Shown piece by piece: positions 29,150 to 37,568 of a stretch of 47,939 nt of DNA. Each line of letters opens with the position of its first letter. Position 1 is the first letter of the stretch. The notes below the pieces were generated by a model. The model worked only from the letters and a program-made list of their open reading frames with translations. It searched no databases and had not been told where the DNA came from. The translations under genes were made by a program, and so were the position numbers. This DNA is from a virus, in IMG/VR virus record IMGVR_UViG_3300037852_000073, positions 1 to 47,939 of that record, one strand, 5' to 3'.

Positions 29150-31405
29150 ATGGACCCATACCCGGAAGACTCCCAGCTTGCGCTTCTCTCGCCATCGACC
29201 AAGCCGGACTGTCAGGAGCTTCTCACGGACCTTCGGTTTGCCCTGAACCGCGCGGCCAATTTCCAGTTGTGGGACCGCATGGAGTTCTGCCACAACGCGC
29301 GCTACGTCGATTTTCCCGGCCACAACCGCTTTACCTGCCGCAAGGGGCTCGCGCCAGGAACCCGTCCTTGGGGAGGAGCGGCTGACCTTGAAGTCCGCTT
29401 GGTGGACCAGATCATCAAGGAGAACTCCGACATCTGCGTCCTTGCGGCGAACCGCGCCCAGCCGCACGTCATGCCCGCCGACCTCGAGGCCGACGATGAT
29501 GACCGGATGAACATGGCCGACCTCTGGGGCGGCGTGCTGGAGCACTACCGGGAATACAACGAGTACAACATGCAGCGCGCCCTGACCGAGCTTTGCGGCA
29601 TCGGGCAGGAGTACGGCCACGGCATCATGTTCGTCGGCTGGCACGAGGAAAAGCGGCTGGTGAAAAAGACGCTCGATGCCGGCGAAGTCAACCAGCTTCT
29701 GGCCCATGCCTTCATCAACCCCGACGCCGATGCTCCCGACATCCGGGACTACATCGCCAGCCTGATTGAAAAGATCGATCCGGAGATCCTTCCTACTGAG
29801 GCCAGGCGCGTGGCAGGCAGGCTCAAGACCGGCGAGCCCTGTGACTACTCCGTGCCGATCACGGTGCGCGCCACGCCCGACTGGCGGGCCAAGACACCGG
29901 GCCTGGACATCTTCTACCCGCCGGAGACCGTCACGATTCAGGAGGCACAGTTCGTGGTGGAGACCGAATGGCTCAGCGATACGCAGATGCGGGGGAACGT
30001 CGTGACCTGGAAGGAATGGGACAAGAAGGCGGTGGAGGCGGTGATCAAGAACTGCCGTCCCGGACGCGCCGCATTCTTCGCCGGGCTGACTACCGGCGTG
30101 ACTTCGGCGAGCGCGTTCACCTGGCAGCTTACCAGTGGCATGATCGGCCTTTCCATCGGCCTTGGCGACCTGACCGGCGAGCAGGCCATGCGCCAGTGGC
30201 AGATCATCGTGGTGCGCTACAAGGCCATCGATCCGAAGACCGGCGTGCCCGTCCTCTACGAGACCACCTTTCACCCTGATCTTCCCGACCAGCCGCTGTC
30301 GCACAAGTGGAGCGTGGACGAGCACGCCCAATATCCTTATGTGGAATACAAGCGCGAGATGACCCAGCCGACGCTCTGGAGCAGCCGGGGCATCGGGGAA
30401 CTGTCCTACTCCGAGCAGGAGGAAATCCGGGCGCAGCGCAACTTCTGCTTCGACAACGCGAACATCGCGATCATGCCGCCCTACCAGACCTCGCCGCGCT
30501 CCACCGTGGCCAACGACGGGTTGCGGCCCGGCATGCGCATCGACGCCATCGCGGGCCAGCCCAACGCCGTGGGCGTGATCAACGTGGCTGGTGATTCCGC
30601 CCCTTCCATCGAAGTCCAGAAAATCGCGTGGAACAGCGCCAAGGACTACCACAAGCAGGGCATGAGCGAGGACATGGACCCGGTGGCCAAGCAGACGGCG
30701 CAGCAGAACGTGGTGAGCGCGTTCATCCTGTCCTTGAAACAGGCGTACAAGCTGACCTTTGCCGTCATCCAACAGTTCGCGCCCGACGAAATCCGCTACT
30801 CCTGCCTCAACGGCATGCCGGTCGATGTGCGGGTGTCGCGCGAGGAAATCCTTGGGCAGTTCAAGGTTTACCTCGAATTCGACGTGGCGGACATTGATCC
30901 GAAGTCCATCGAGATGCGCGGCAAGATGGTGGGCGAGATCATCCAGCCGCTGGACAACGCGGGCCTTCTGGACTCCTACGGCATGTTGAAACTCCTGCTT
31001 ATGTCGATCTCCCCTACATGGGGACGCCAGATGCTGAAGAAGCCACAACAGGCCCAGCAGGACGAAATAAGTGAGGCGGTGATGAACCTGATCAAGAACC
31101 TCAATGGGGTCGAAACGCAGTACCGGCAGAAGGGCGGCGATCCGAACACCCGGTTGCAGACCATGCAGCAGATTCTTTCGATGCCCGCGATTGGAACGGA
31201 CGGAAAACCAATGCTCAATCCTGAGACGGGCCAGCCGATGCCGGGACGTGCGGCGCAGATTTACCAGAGTGATCCGGCGGCGGCCGCGCTTGTGCAGCGC
31301 ACCATGATGAATGAAAAATTTCTGCTCGACCAACAAAACAACGCGAATGTTGGCAAGGTCGGGGTTAAGCAAGCCGAGCAAACTTCTTCTCCGGGGGCGT
31401 CATAA
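29150..31405 (+). CDS. Portal protein, 751 aa
   Basis: Size, position after TerL and before scaffold and capsid, and the sequence support a portal of the long podovirus type. Seen are an N-terminal FCHNARYVDFPGHN region, RPWGGAADLEVRLVDQIIKE, the stem-region-like ELSYSEQEEIRAQRNFCFDN, AIAGQPNAVGVINV, a QQNVVSAFILSLKQAYKLTF helix and a Gln/Asn-rich C-terminal tail. It forms the dodecameric ring for DNA entry and exit. Its last 14 codons overlap antisense with the HNH gene at 31365-32006, so its native C-terminus has probably been altered. Confidence 0.85.
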   Translation: MDPYPEDSQLALLSPSTKPDCQELLTDLRFALNRAANFQLWDRMEFCHNARYVDFPGHNRFTCRKGLAPGTRPWGGAADLEVRLVDQIIKENSDICVLAANRAQPHVMPADLEADDDDRMNMADLWGGVLEHYREYNEYNMQRALTELCGIGQEYGHGIMFVGWHEEKRLVKKTLDAGEVNQLLAHAFINPDADAPDIRDYIASLIEKIDPEILPTEARRVAGRLKTGEPCDYSVPITVRATPDWRAKTPGLDIFYPPETVTIQEAQFVVETEWLSDTQMRGNVVTWKEWDKKAVEAVIKNCRPGRAAFFAGLTTGVTSASAFTWQLTSGMIGLSIGLGDLTGEQAMRQWQIIVVRYKAIDPKTGVPVLYETTFHPDLPDQPLSHKWSVDEHAQYPYVEYKREMTQPTLWSSRGIGELSYSEQEEIRAQRNFCFDNANIAIMPPYQTSPRSTVANDGLRPGMRIDAIAGQPNAVGVINVAGDSAPSIEVQKIAWNSAKDYHKQGMSEDMDPVAKQTAQQNVVSAFILSLKQAYKLTFAVIQQFAPDEIRYSCLNGMPVDVRVSREEILGQFKVYLEFDVADIDPKSIEMRGKMVGEIIQPLDNAGLLDSYGMLKLLLMSISPTWGRQMLKKPQQAQQDEISEAVMNLIKNLNGVETQYRQKGGDPNTRLQTMQQILSMPAIGTDGKPMLNPETGQPMPGRAAQIYQSDPAAAALVQRTMMNEKFLLDQQNNANVGKVGVKQAEQTSSPGAS

Positions 31406-32006
31406 ACGCCGATTCCGAATCCCATCCGCTGTTAATTCTTCTCAGCACGAGACCATAGCGAAGTGAAAGTTCGCGGCACCATTCAGCCACCGTTTTTCGT
31501 TGCCCTCTAAATTCAACAAAATGGCTGCTCTTTCGATTGTTAGACTGCTCGCGCATCGTTGCCCACCTACAATTGCCGGGTTCATAGTTGCCCTTGTTGT
31601 CAGGATATCGGTCAAGACTGTGCGCTCGTGTTGGACGCTTCCCCATGTCGGCAAGAAAGTTTTCGAACGAATCCCATCGTTTGCAGACCGTGATGCCGCG
31701 TCCTCCCCATCGAGGAAAATCTTTGTTATCTGGTGTGAGACACCTTGCCCGCATTGCAGACCAACTCCGATATTCAGGACTTCCCGTGAGATTGTGCTTT
31801 GTGTGGCTCCTCACATGCTCCATGGCGTGATCCACATTCAGACACCCGCATGATTTTGTTCCGCCGCTTACTAGAACACCAGACGGGAGTTCTTTCTCCG
31901 TGCCACAATCACATTTGCATAGCCAAACTCTGTTTTTTCGAATACTCTTTCCTGCGTATCGAATTGCCACGAGCCGACCAAATCTTCTATTTTCCAAGTG
32001 CAACAT
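31365..32006 (-). CDS. HNH/AP2-type homing endonuclease, antisense in the late operon, 213 aa
   Basis: The N-terminus has a zinc motif (CKCDCGTEKELP, SCGCL). The endonuclease core follows: YRSWSAMRARCL, RWGGRGITVCKRWDSFENFL, ADMGKRPTRAHSLDRY, NCRWATMREQSNNR. A C-terminal HTH (FRGQRKTVAEWCRELSLR, then LRRINSGWDSESAF) is like those linked to phage homing enzymes. It is AT-rich and on the opposite strand from all neighbours, with its own promoter. Its 3' end overlaps the portal gene by 41 bases. Confidence 0.82.
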   Translation of the reverse strand: MLHLENRRFGRLVAIRYAGKSIRKNRVWLCKCDCGTEKELPSGVLVSGGTKSCGCLNVDHAMEHVRSHTKHNLTGSPEYRSWSAMRARCLTPDNKDFPRWGGRGITVCKRWDSFENFLADMGKRPTRAHSLDRYPDNKGNYEPGNCRWATMREQSNNRKSSHFVEFRGQRKTVAEWCRELSLRYGLVLRRINSGWDSESAFMTPPEKKFARLA

Positions 32007-32013
32007 GGATAAA

Positions 32014-32041
32014 ATAGTAAACAACCAATCTGGTAAGTCAA
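32014..32041 (-). promoter_or_regulatory. Promoter of the antisense HNH gene
   Basis: The -35 is TTGACT (32041-32036) and the -10 is TACTAT (32019-32014), with a 16-bp spacer. ATG 32006 follows the -10 after 7 nt, so the message would be leaderless. Confidence 0.55.
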
Positions 32042-32048
32042 CAGTAAT

Positions 32049-32345
32049 ATGACCCGCCGCCAGCTATTGTCCACCGCACTCGCGCCGTTGCTGCCTGTGC
32101 CAGCACCCATGTTTGGACCTATTGTGATGCCCAAAATAATCCCGATTTCCACTTGGGTTGAGAAGGGACCACAAGGCTCCATCGGGATTCAAGGACCGCT
32201 TGGACCTGATGACAGCAACCTTCGTGGACCTGAAGGGCCGGAAGATTTGCCGGGACCAACGGAAGCGGAACTATGGGCAGCCGTCCGTGAATACCGCGAA
32301 AGACTTGATGAGTGGCATCTTCACAGCCCCATAAACTGGCCATGA
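32049..32345 (+). CDS. Tat-signal-like, collagen-like small protein, 98 aa
   Basis: The N-terminus MTRRQLLSTALAPLLPVPAP resembles a twin-arginine signal (RR then a hydrophobic stretch). The middle has G-x-y turns (GPQGSIGIQGPLGP, GPEGPEDLPGP) and the end is a helical cap (ELWAAVREYRERLDEW). It may be a secreted or virion-exposed fibre piece. A Tat-like signal on a virion protein would be odd, so chance is possible. Its end is ATGA-coupled to the next gene. Confidence 0.6.
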   Translation: MTRRQLLSTALAPLLPVPAPMFGPIVMPKIIPISTWVEKGPQGSIGIQGPLGPDDSNLRGPEGPEDLPGPTEAELWAAVREYRERLDEWHLHSPINWP

Positions 32346-32629
32346 CCGAGCCCCATCTGACACCCTTGCAGCTCGTGGACTTCGGCAAGGCCGTCCTGCC
32401 GAACCATCTTCATCAGGCGCTGTATGAGAACCACAACCGCGACGTGTTTTTGGGCATCCTCCAGTTCCTGCGCGATTCGGCCTATCCGTCCCTCGCTGAG
32501 TCCATGAAGGCGCAGAGAGAGGGCAAGTCCGTCGAGGCGGCCTATGCGGCGGGCTCCTTTGACGGCCTATCGCAGGTGATCGTCAAGCTCAATGCGCTGG
32601 CGCTCGCACCGCCGGAGATTGAGGAGTAG
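32342..32629 (+). CDS. Hypothetical helical protein before scaffold, 95 aa
   Basis: ATGA-coupled start. The product has LTPLQLVDFGKAVLPNHLHQ, then DVFLGILQFLRDSAYPSLAE, then SFDGLSQVIVKLNALAL. It is all-helical and acidic at the ends, like small virion assembly proteins. No family is recognised. Confidence 0.65.
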   Translation: MTEPHLTPLQLVDFGKAVLPNHLHQALYENHNRDVFLGILQFLRDSAYPSLAESMKAQREGKSVEAAYAAGSFDGLSQVIVKLNALALAPPEIEE

Positions 32630-32645
32630 ACGCTAAAGTATATTT

Positions 32646-32661
32646 AACCGAATATCCGGTT
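32646..32661. other. AT-flanked inverted repeat upstream of the scaffold gene
   Basis: AACCG (32646-32650) and CGGTT (32657-32661) pair around AATATC, and TTT/AAA flanks extend the symmetry with one bulge. It lies in a 110-bp gap before the scaffold gene, a place where a capsid-operon promoter or regulator site could be. Confidence 0.4.
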
Positions 32662-32739
32662 TAAAGTATTGCCATCCCGAGCTTTTGCCCGCAGACTCGC
32701 GGCACGTGCAATTAGCACGGTTTTAAGAAAGCTCATAAA

Positions 32740-34041
32740 ATGGCAGGAAAGAATTCACCGCAGACCACCGCCGCTGCACCGGTCCCGTCTCCCAGCGCAC
32801 CGAAGCCCGCTGAGAGCGCCGCCACCGGGAACAACAGTTCCTCCTCCACCCCTCCACCCGCGCCGCCACAGGAAAAGCAGGCTCAGGCTAGGAAGCCCTC
32901 ACAGGCTCCTCCGACCCCTGAGAACGCCGCTCCCACCGCCGCCCGGACCGCCGCCGAACTTGCTGAGGCGCTGGCTGACCTGGAGAAGGATGAAGAGGAA
33001 GTTCATGAAGGCAAAGCTGGGAATGGCAACGGAAAGAGCCCCCAAAGCAAAGGGGCGTCACAAGGCAAAGCCAAAGAGGAGAAAGAGGACAAGGTAGATG
33101 ACCTCGAAGACGTCATTGAAGCCGCCGCGAAAGCAGCCAAGCTCAAGACGACCGAAGTAGCCGGAGAGGCCGAAAAGACCGCCGCCGAAAAGGAAGCAGA
33201 GGAAGTCGAGCCCCCCGAAGCAACCGACAAGGAAGCCTACGACTCGTGGATCAAGTCGCTGTCAAAACCAGCGGCCAAGAAAATCGAGCAGCAGCGCAAC
33301 ACCATCGGAACGCTGAAGGCCACAGCAGCAGAACGCATCGTTTTGCAGCCCACCATCAGCGCCCCTCTCTCCCATGTCACCACTGTGGAGCAGCTCGACC
33401 GAGAGAAGTCCTACTGGACAAAAGTGCGCGACCTCGCCAAAAAAGGCGAGCCGTTCACCATTACCGGCGGAGACGGAAAAAAGGTCGAGCTGGACCCCGA
33501 GAACGACGAACACGCGCCAGTCATTGAGCAGTACCGGCAATGGGCAGAAGCGGCTCTTGAAGCCGTGCCCGATGCGAAGGAACGCTTGAATGAGCGCGCC
33601 AAGTCAAAGCCATGGGAGGCAGCCGAAAAGCTCGCCCCCGGCATCTTCTCGGACAAGGATTCGTTTGCCGCGAAGGAGTTTGTAAAATTCCTCAAGGTAA
33701 ACCCATGGACGCATCAGAGCAAGGACTACGAAGTCCAGCTCGCGCACATGGTCCGCTCCATGCAGCAGGATGAGGATGAAAAGCCCACCGCTGACTACCC
33801 GAAAGGGCGGTTCAAGCATGTGAAGCTCCCTCTGGACAAGGAAGGCAATGTCATTGTGACGAAGAAGGCTCCCGCTGGCGGCGAACCCGCCGGCAAACGT
33901 GCCCCAACCAACGTCGGGTCAAAGCCCGTCGTGACCTCGCGGGCCGGAAACGCCAATGTCGATGAACTTTATGCCATAGCCGAAAAAACGGGACGGCCAG
34001 AGGATCTGCAAAAGGCGTTGAAGGCTGAAATGCGGGGCTAG
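32740..34041 (+). CDS. Scaffold-like capsid assembly protein, 433 aa
   Basis: It is directly upstream of the major capsid gene. Residues 1-70 are Pro/Ala/Ser-rich and disordered. Residues 70-165 are very acidic and Lys/Glu-rich helices. Helical segments follow (AYDSWIKSLSKPAAKKIEQQ, KSYWTKVRDLAKKGEPF), and a short helix ends the protein (DLQKALKAEMRG). This layout is that of internal scaffolding proteins that guide prohead assembly and leave before or during packaging. No protease gene is nearby. Confidence 0.7.
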   Translation: MAGKNSPQTTAAAPVPSPSAPKPAESAATGNNSSSSTPPPAPPQEKQAQARKPSQAPPTPENAAPTAARTAAELAEALADLEKDEEEVHEGKAGNGNGKSPQSKGASQGKAKEEKEDKVDDLEDVIEAAAKAAKLKTTEVAGEAEKTAAEKEAEEVEPPEATDKEAYDSWIKSLSKPAAKKIEQQRNTIGTLKATAAERIVLQPTISAPLSHVTTVEQLDREKSYWTKVRDLAKKGEPFTITGGDGKKVELDPENDEHAPVIEQYRQWAEAALEAVPDAKERLNERAKSKPWEAAEKLAPGIFSDKDSFAAKEFVKFLKVNPWTHQSKDYEVQLAHMVRSMQQDEDEKPTADYPKGRFKHVKLPLDKEGNVIVTKKAPAGGEPAGKRAPTNVGSKPVVTSRAGNANVDELYAIAEKTGRPEDLQKALKAEMRG

Positions 34042-34082
34042 GGGCACGGTATTCCCAGCAGACCCAATTCACGGAAGGTTCC

Positions 34083-35132
34083 ATGTGGAACACTCCCCTC
34101 GTGCCGTCCATCTTTCACTCCCTGCTTTTTATGGCAATCCTAACCGACGTGGACATTTCGAGCGTTCAGCGCATTCGAGATGTTTCCAGAGCATTCACCC
34201 TTTCCCGTGCTGAGGAATTCGCGTTCACCAGCATGTCCCGCAAAGGCCCCAAACCCAAATCGACACTTTACGAAGTGCCGTTCAAGTCCCGTTTCACCCC
34301 GTCCGACAATGCCGTCCTCGACGGCCAGGATGTGCAGTCCTCGGAGTTCATCAACAACGAGGCCAACAAGTCCATGCTCCAGGGGCGCGTGCAGAAAAGC
34401 CGCGTCGCCATCGGCGTGTCGGACCTCGCCCAGGAATTCGGCGAGGAATACGCCGCGGAAGACCTGCTGGCGGAAAACCTCTCTGACGGCCTCGTGGTCG
34501 CCCGTGAATCCATGGAGGTGAGCTGTCTCAAGGACGGCAACTCCTCTCCCATGAACGATCCGGTGAACGGTCCCGCAGCCAAGATGCGCGGGCTCACCAA
34601 CTGGATTCAGTCGGCCAACGTCGGCACCGACCTCCCGATTCCCGCCAATGCTCTCTGCCCGGCAGGGAACATCGTGGCAGGCATCGCGGCCCCGGCTGGC
34701 GTTGTGTCCGACACCACCTTCAACGGCATCATGCAGTCCATCGCGACCGCAGCCTTCATGAAGGGCGTTTGGGACGTCTTCGTTAATCCGGCCATGATGG
34801 CGGTGATTGACGGGTACGCCAACATGGGCCAGACCAGTGGAGCCAACGTGCCCTTGCGCCGGTTCAACACCGAGATGGATGACGGCACCATTACGATGGA
34901 AGTCCGCATGTACCAGACTTCCTTCGGGAAGCTCAGGTTCCATCTGCACTACAATCTGCCCTCCAACGTGTGGGCGCTGATTGTCCAGATGGAGCATACG
35001 GCCATCCGGCCCGGCTATCCCATCCGCACCCGTCCGCTGCCTTACCTTGGGGGTGCGTACAAGCGCATCATCGAGTGGGTCACCGGCCTTGATGTGACCA
35101 ATCCCCGGTCCATGGGCAAAATCACCCAATAA
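34083..35132 (+). CDS. Major capsid protein, 349 aa
   Basis: Position after the scaffold and size support this. Seen are a long N-terminal arm (MAILTDVDISSVQRIRDVSR), KPKSTLYEVPFKSRFTPSDN, AVLDGQDVQSSEFINNEANK, an SKSRVAIGVSDLAQEFGEEY-like helix, DVFVNPAMMAVIDGYA (the putative P-domain strand-helix) and a Trp/Tyr-rich C-terminus. I infer an HK97-type fold. ATG 34083 has a GGAAGG ribosome-binding site, but the natural-looking start is ATG 34131 (333 aa). Confidence 0.8.
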   Translation: MWNTPLVPSIFHSLLFMAILTDVDISSVQRIRDVSRAFTLSRAEEFAFTSMSRKGPKPKSTLYEVPFKSRFTPSDNAVLDGQDVQSSEFINNEANKSMLQGRVQKSRVAIGVSDLAQEFGEEYAAEDLLAENLSDGLVVARESMEVSCLKDGNSSPMNDPVNGPAAKMRGLTNWIQSANVGTDLPIPANALCPAGNIVAGIAAPAGVVSDTTFNGIMQSIATAAFMKGVWDVFVNPAMMAVIDGYANMGQTSGANVPLRRFNTEMDDGTITMEVRMYQTSFGKLRFHLHYNLPSNVWALIVQMEHTAIRPGYPIRTRPLPYLGGAYKRIIEWVTGLDVTNPRSMGKITQ

Positions 35133-35150
35133 CTGAAAGGAGCCAATTTT

Positions 35151-35291
35151 ATGGGAGCCAATCTCAATACCGTCAACTACATCCTGTATTCCCGGAATGA
35201 TGCCTTGGGCCGCGTTCCGTTTCTAGATGACTCGACCAAGCGCATCACGCTTGCCACGGACATCTGCAACGGCCTCGGCGTCACGCCCTAG
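35151..35291 (+). CDS. Small protein after capsid, 46 aa
   Basis: A strong AAAGGAG lies before ATG 35151. The product has MGANLNTVNYILYSRNDALG, then PFLDDSTKRITLATDI. It could be a decoration or head protein. It ends just before a terminator-like hairpin and is probably highly expressed with the capsid. Confidence 0.7.
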   Translation: MGANLNTVNYILYSRNDALGRVPFLDDSTKRITLATDICNGLGVTP

Positions 35292-35305
35292 ACCTTGTTT
35301 CCTCG

Positions 35306-35348
35306 CCCGGTGCGCTGCTTCACGGCGCGCACCGGGGCCATCTTTTCA
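35306..35348 (+). terminator. Intrinsic terminator-like hairpin after the capsid genes
   Basis: CCCGGTGCGC (35306-35315) and GCGCACCGGG (35327-35336) form a perfect 10-bp stem with an 11-nt loop, followed by GCCATCTTTTC. A U-rich run close behind the stem makes partial termination likely, which would raise capsid expression over later genes. Confidence 0.65.
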
Positions 35349-35352
35349 ACTC

Positions 35353-35739
35353 ATGAACGAATTTCTCTTTCAGGTTGATCCCAGCATCGAGGAGGCGCTC
35401 GCTGAGGAGCGCGGCTGTCACGTCGATCTTGCCGCCGACCTGATGCGCGGCCACCACGCAAAGCTCGTGGTGCGTGAACTCAACGACCTCAAGGCGCGCA
35501 AGGCGCTCAACTGCGGTGAGCAGATCATGCCGGCAGGGGATTTCGAGTGGAAACTTCTCGCCGCGCTTCACGGCCCTGGATTTCACACCATCGCGCAGCA
35601 GGAGGGCACCTACGACATTTGGGACCCGGACCAAAGCGACTATCTCACATGGATGCAGAAGCGCCATCCGGAGGCGCGCGTCCGCAACCGCACGGGCCGG
35701 ACCATGATCACCAACCAGTTCAAACCACCGACACTATGA
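35353..35739 (+). CDS. Virion/head-completion candidate, 128 aa
   Basis: It starts 4 nt after the terminator-like element; the longer frame from 35227 is rejected because it overlaps the preceding small gene and the hairpin. The product has FLFQVDPSIEEALAEERGCH, HHAKLVVRELNDLKARKALN and DQSDYLTWMQKRHPEARV. No family is recognised. Confidence 0.65.
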   Translation: MNEFLFQVDPSIEEALAEERGCHVDLAADLMRGHHAKLVVRELNDLKARKALNCGEQIMPAGDFEWKLLAALHGPGFHTIAQQEGTYDIWDPDQSDYLTWMQKRHPEARVRNRTGRTMITNQFKPPTL

Positions 35740-35978
35740 CACTCACTTTTGGAGCAGCAGTCGCCACCCTTCCCGGCAAGCCCAGCGCAAAGAAGATCGT
35801 CTTCCGAAACACCGGCCCCAACACCGTTTATTGGGGCTTCGAGCCCTCCCAGCAGGATTTGCCGCTCGCCACCAATGAAGGCTATATCGTGGACGGCGCA
35901 CCCGGCAACATCGGGGTGAACGTCTATTTTCGAGGCACCACCACCGGCAACATCATCGCCTATTCCCAGCAGCTATGA
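35736..35978 (+). CDS. Small beta-rich virion protein, 80 aa
   Basis: ATGA-coupled. The product MTLTFGAAVATLPGKPSAKK, then VFRNTGPNTVYWGFEPSQQD, then NIGVNVYFRGTTTGNII, is all-beta, like small decoration or fibre-adaptor proteins. No family is recognised. Confidence 0.65.
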   Translation: MTLTFGAAVATLPGKPSAKKIVFRNTGPNTVYWGFEPSQQDLPLATNEGYIVDGAPGNIGVNVYFRGTTTGNIIAYSQQL

Positions 35979-36472
35979 GCCAATTCATCCCAGCATCAAG
36001 CGGCGGTGGAGGCGGCTCAAGCGTCCCGGGCCTTCCTGTGTGGACATTTGCAGCAGCGAACAACAGTGATCCGGCGAGCGGGAAGTTTACAACGGACAAT
36101 GCAAGCCCGGCGAGCACCACAGTGCTGCACCTTTCCAACAAACAGAAGGGCGATGTTGCTGGAGTTGGAATAGGCACGCAGTTGACCAGCATTGCGGCAG
36201 GATCATTGCTGCTTTTTTATTCGTCCACGGGACAGCCCTATCCGGCCACCATTTCGGCGGCAAACAACGGCGGGGATTATACAATTTTGAATGTTTCATT
36301 TCCCAGCGGCCTTCCGAACTGGGCTGGAGATTTTACAGCCGTTATCTGGCCCGCACCACAGACGCTTGCCAACATTCTCGCCAATGCAGGAATCTCGCCG
36401 GTTGCAGACGGCACCGTTACACCGCTCACCTCTGGCACGACTCAATCTGGCATCGTAACCGCACTATCTTAA
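35975..36472 (+). CDS. Fibre-like protein, 165 aa
   Basis: ATGA-coupled. A glycine-rich head (SSGGGGGSSVPGLPVWTF) is followed by a beta-rich body (FTTDNASPASTTVLHLSNKQ, GDYTILNVSF, AGDFTAVIWPAP) and a helical end (TLANILANAG). This is typical of phage fibre or spike pieces. It is coupled to the repeat fibre gene that follows. Confidence 0.6.
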   Translation: MSQFIPASSGGGGGSSVPGLPVWTFAAANNSDPASGKFTTDNASPASTTVLHLSNKQKGDVAGVGIGTQLTSIAAGSLLLFYSSTGQPYPATISAANNGGDYTILNVSFPSGLPNWAGDFTAVIWPAPQTLANILANAGISPVADGTVTPLTSGTTQSGIVTALS

Positions 36473-37275
36473 TGCCCTCCACTGGAGACACCGCAATCCT
36501 TCGCTTTGGAAGCGACAACAAGTGGCATTGGTTCTTCCTGACGCCATCCGCATCTTCAATGCTGGGATTTGATTCCTCGGCCATTGCGACCACAAATCTC
36601 ATGGCTGGTTTTTCGACCGCCGCACAGGGGGCGAAAGCCGACAGTGCTTTGCAGAATGCAGCAGCGTTCGCCACATCATCGCAAGGATCAAAGGCGGACA
36701 GCGCACTCCAATCGTTCACCGAAACCGATCCCGTTGCTTTGGCGGCTCTGGCCACTGAAGCCACAGCAAGACAGACAATAGCCTCCAACTTGGCGGCGGA
36801 AGTGGGCCTGAGAAGTTCCGGAGACTCCACGAATGCAGCCGCGATCTCTGCCGAATCGACCGCCCGTGCCTCTGGTGATACTGCCGCCAAAGCCTTCAGC
36901 ATCCAACGTTCAAATCACACCGGCACTCAACTGCTGGCCACCATTAGCGATGCAGGAACAGCAGCATCTCATGCGGCCACAGATTTCGCCACATCTGCCC
37001 AAGGTGCGTTGGCGACAACGGCGTTGCAATCGCAGGCCGGATTAATCCTTTCGGCTGATACCGGATGGACGGCCAACAACACGGTTGGCGACAAGACCGC
37101 CGCGCTTTCGTCCTATTCCAACGGACTGAATTCCACGATCATCGCGGCGCTTAATCTTGCAGCAGCGAATTCGGGAACAGCCCTTGGAGCAGCTTTGGAT
37201 GTGCTGGTGACTGTGGTGAAACAACTGGCGGCAATCAGAGCGGTTCTTGTTGCCGCAAAACTGCCCAACGTATGA
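36472..37275 (+). CDS. Tail-fibre-like protein with tandem repeats, 267 aa
   Basis: The TAATG junction shares a base with the previous stop. Repeats of the form F-[SA]-T-x-[AS]-Q-G-[AS]-K-A-D-S-A-L-Q occur near residues 47, 65 and 185. The rest is Ala/Thr/Ser-rich (LAALATEATARQTIASNLAA). This is a common shaft pattern of phage fibres. The C-terminus is a helical bundle (VLVTVVKQLAAIRAVLVA). Confidence 0.75.
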   Translation: MPSTGDTAILRFGSDNKWHWFFLTPSASSMLGFDSSAIATTNLMAGFSTAAQGAKADSALQNAAAFATSSQGSKADSALQSFTETDPVALAALATEATARQTIASNLAAEVGLRSSGDSTNAAAISAESTARASGDTAAKAFSIQRSNHTGTQLLATISDAGTAASHAATDFATSAQGALATTALQSQAGLILSADTGWTANNTVGDKTAALSSYSNGLNSTIIAALNLAAANSGTALGAALDVLVTVVKQLAAIRAVLVAAKLPNV

Positions 37276-37314
37276 AGCCTTGACCTTAACAAACAGAACT
37301 GCCAAAATCTCTGC

Positions 37315-37560
37315 ATGAAACTGCTCCTCCTAATCCTCGCCACGGCGCTGCTCTTGGCTTCATCCGTACAGGCCGGATGCCCCGATTCCTATGAACTGAA
37401 GCTCTGGCAGGAAATGGTTCAACGCAATGCCGCTGGCGGTGGAGGATTCGGGGCGTTTGTCGCACCCACAGTCCCACAAGGATTCACCGTTATGGTTGCT
37501 GCAAATCATGACGGCAGTGTGACAATCACCATCACTCCCACAGCTAAAAAAAGCAATTAA
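37315..37560 (+). CDS. Secreted small protein, 81 aa
   Basis: A signal peptide is clear (MKLLLLILATALLLASSVQA, with cleavage after A20). The mature part has YELKLWQEMVQRNAAGGGG, then PQGFTVMVAANHDGSVTITI. The signal-coding DNA shares 21 identical bases with that of the next gene. It opens a cluster of envelope-directed genes that is probably part of lysis. No family is recognised. Confidence 0.65.
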   Translation: MKLLLLILATALLLASSVQAGCPDSYELKLWQEMVQRNAAGGGGFGAFVAPTVPQGFTVMVAANHDGSVTITITPTAKKSN

Positions 37561-37568
37561 CCACGTCC

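Noticed and set aside
29141-31381. A 746-codon leftward open frame antisense to the portal
   Set aside because: It is rich in His, Arg and Leu without domain pattern and mirrors the codon bias of the portal gene. The portal frame has the position and sequence expected of a real gene.
31988-32048. Possible portal tail remnant beyond the second HNH gene (MDKIVNNQSGKSTVI)
   Set aside because: Some residues match the portal end (NN, GK), but the match is short and gapped and overlaps the HNH promoter. Not strong enough beside the clear case at 25535-25592.
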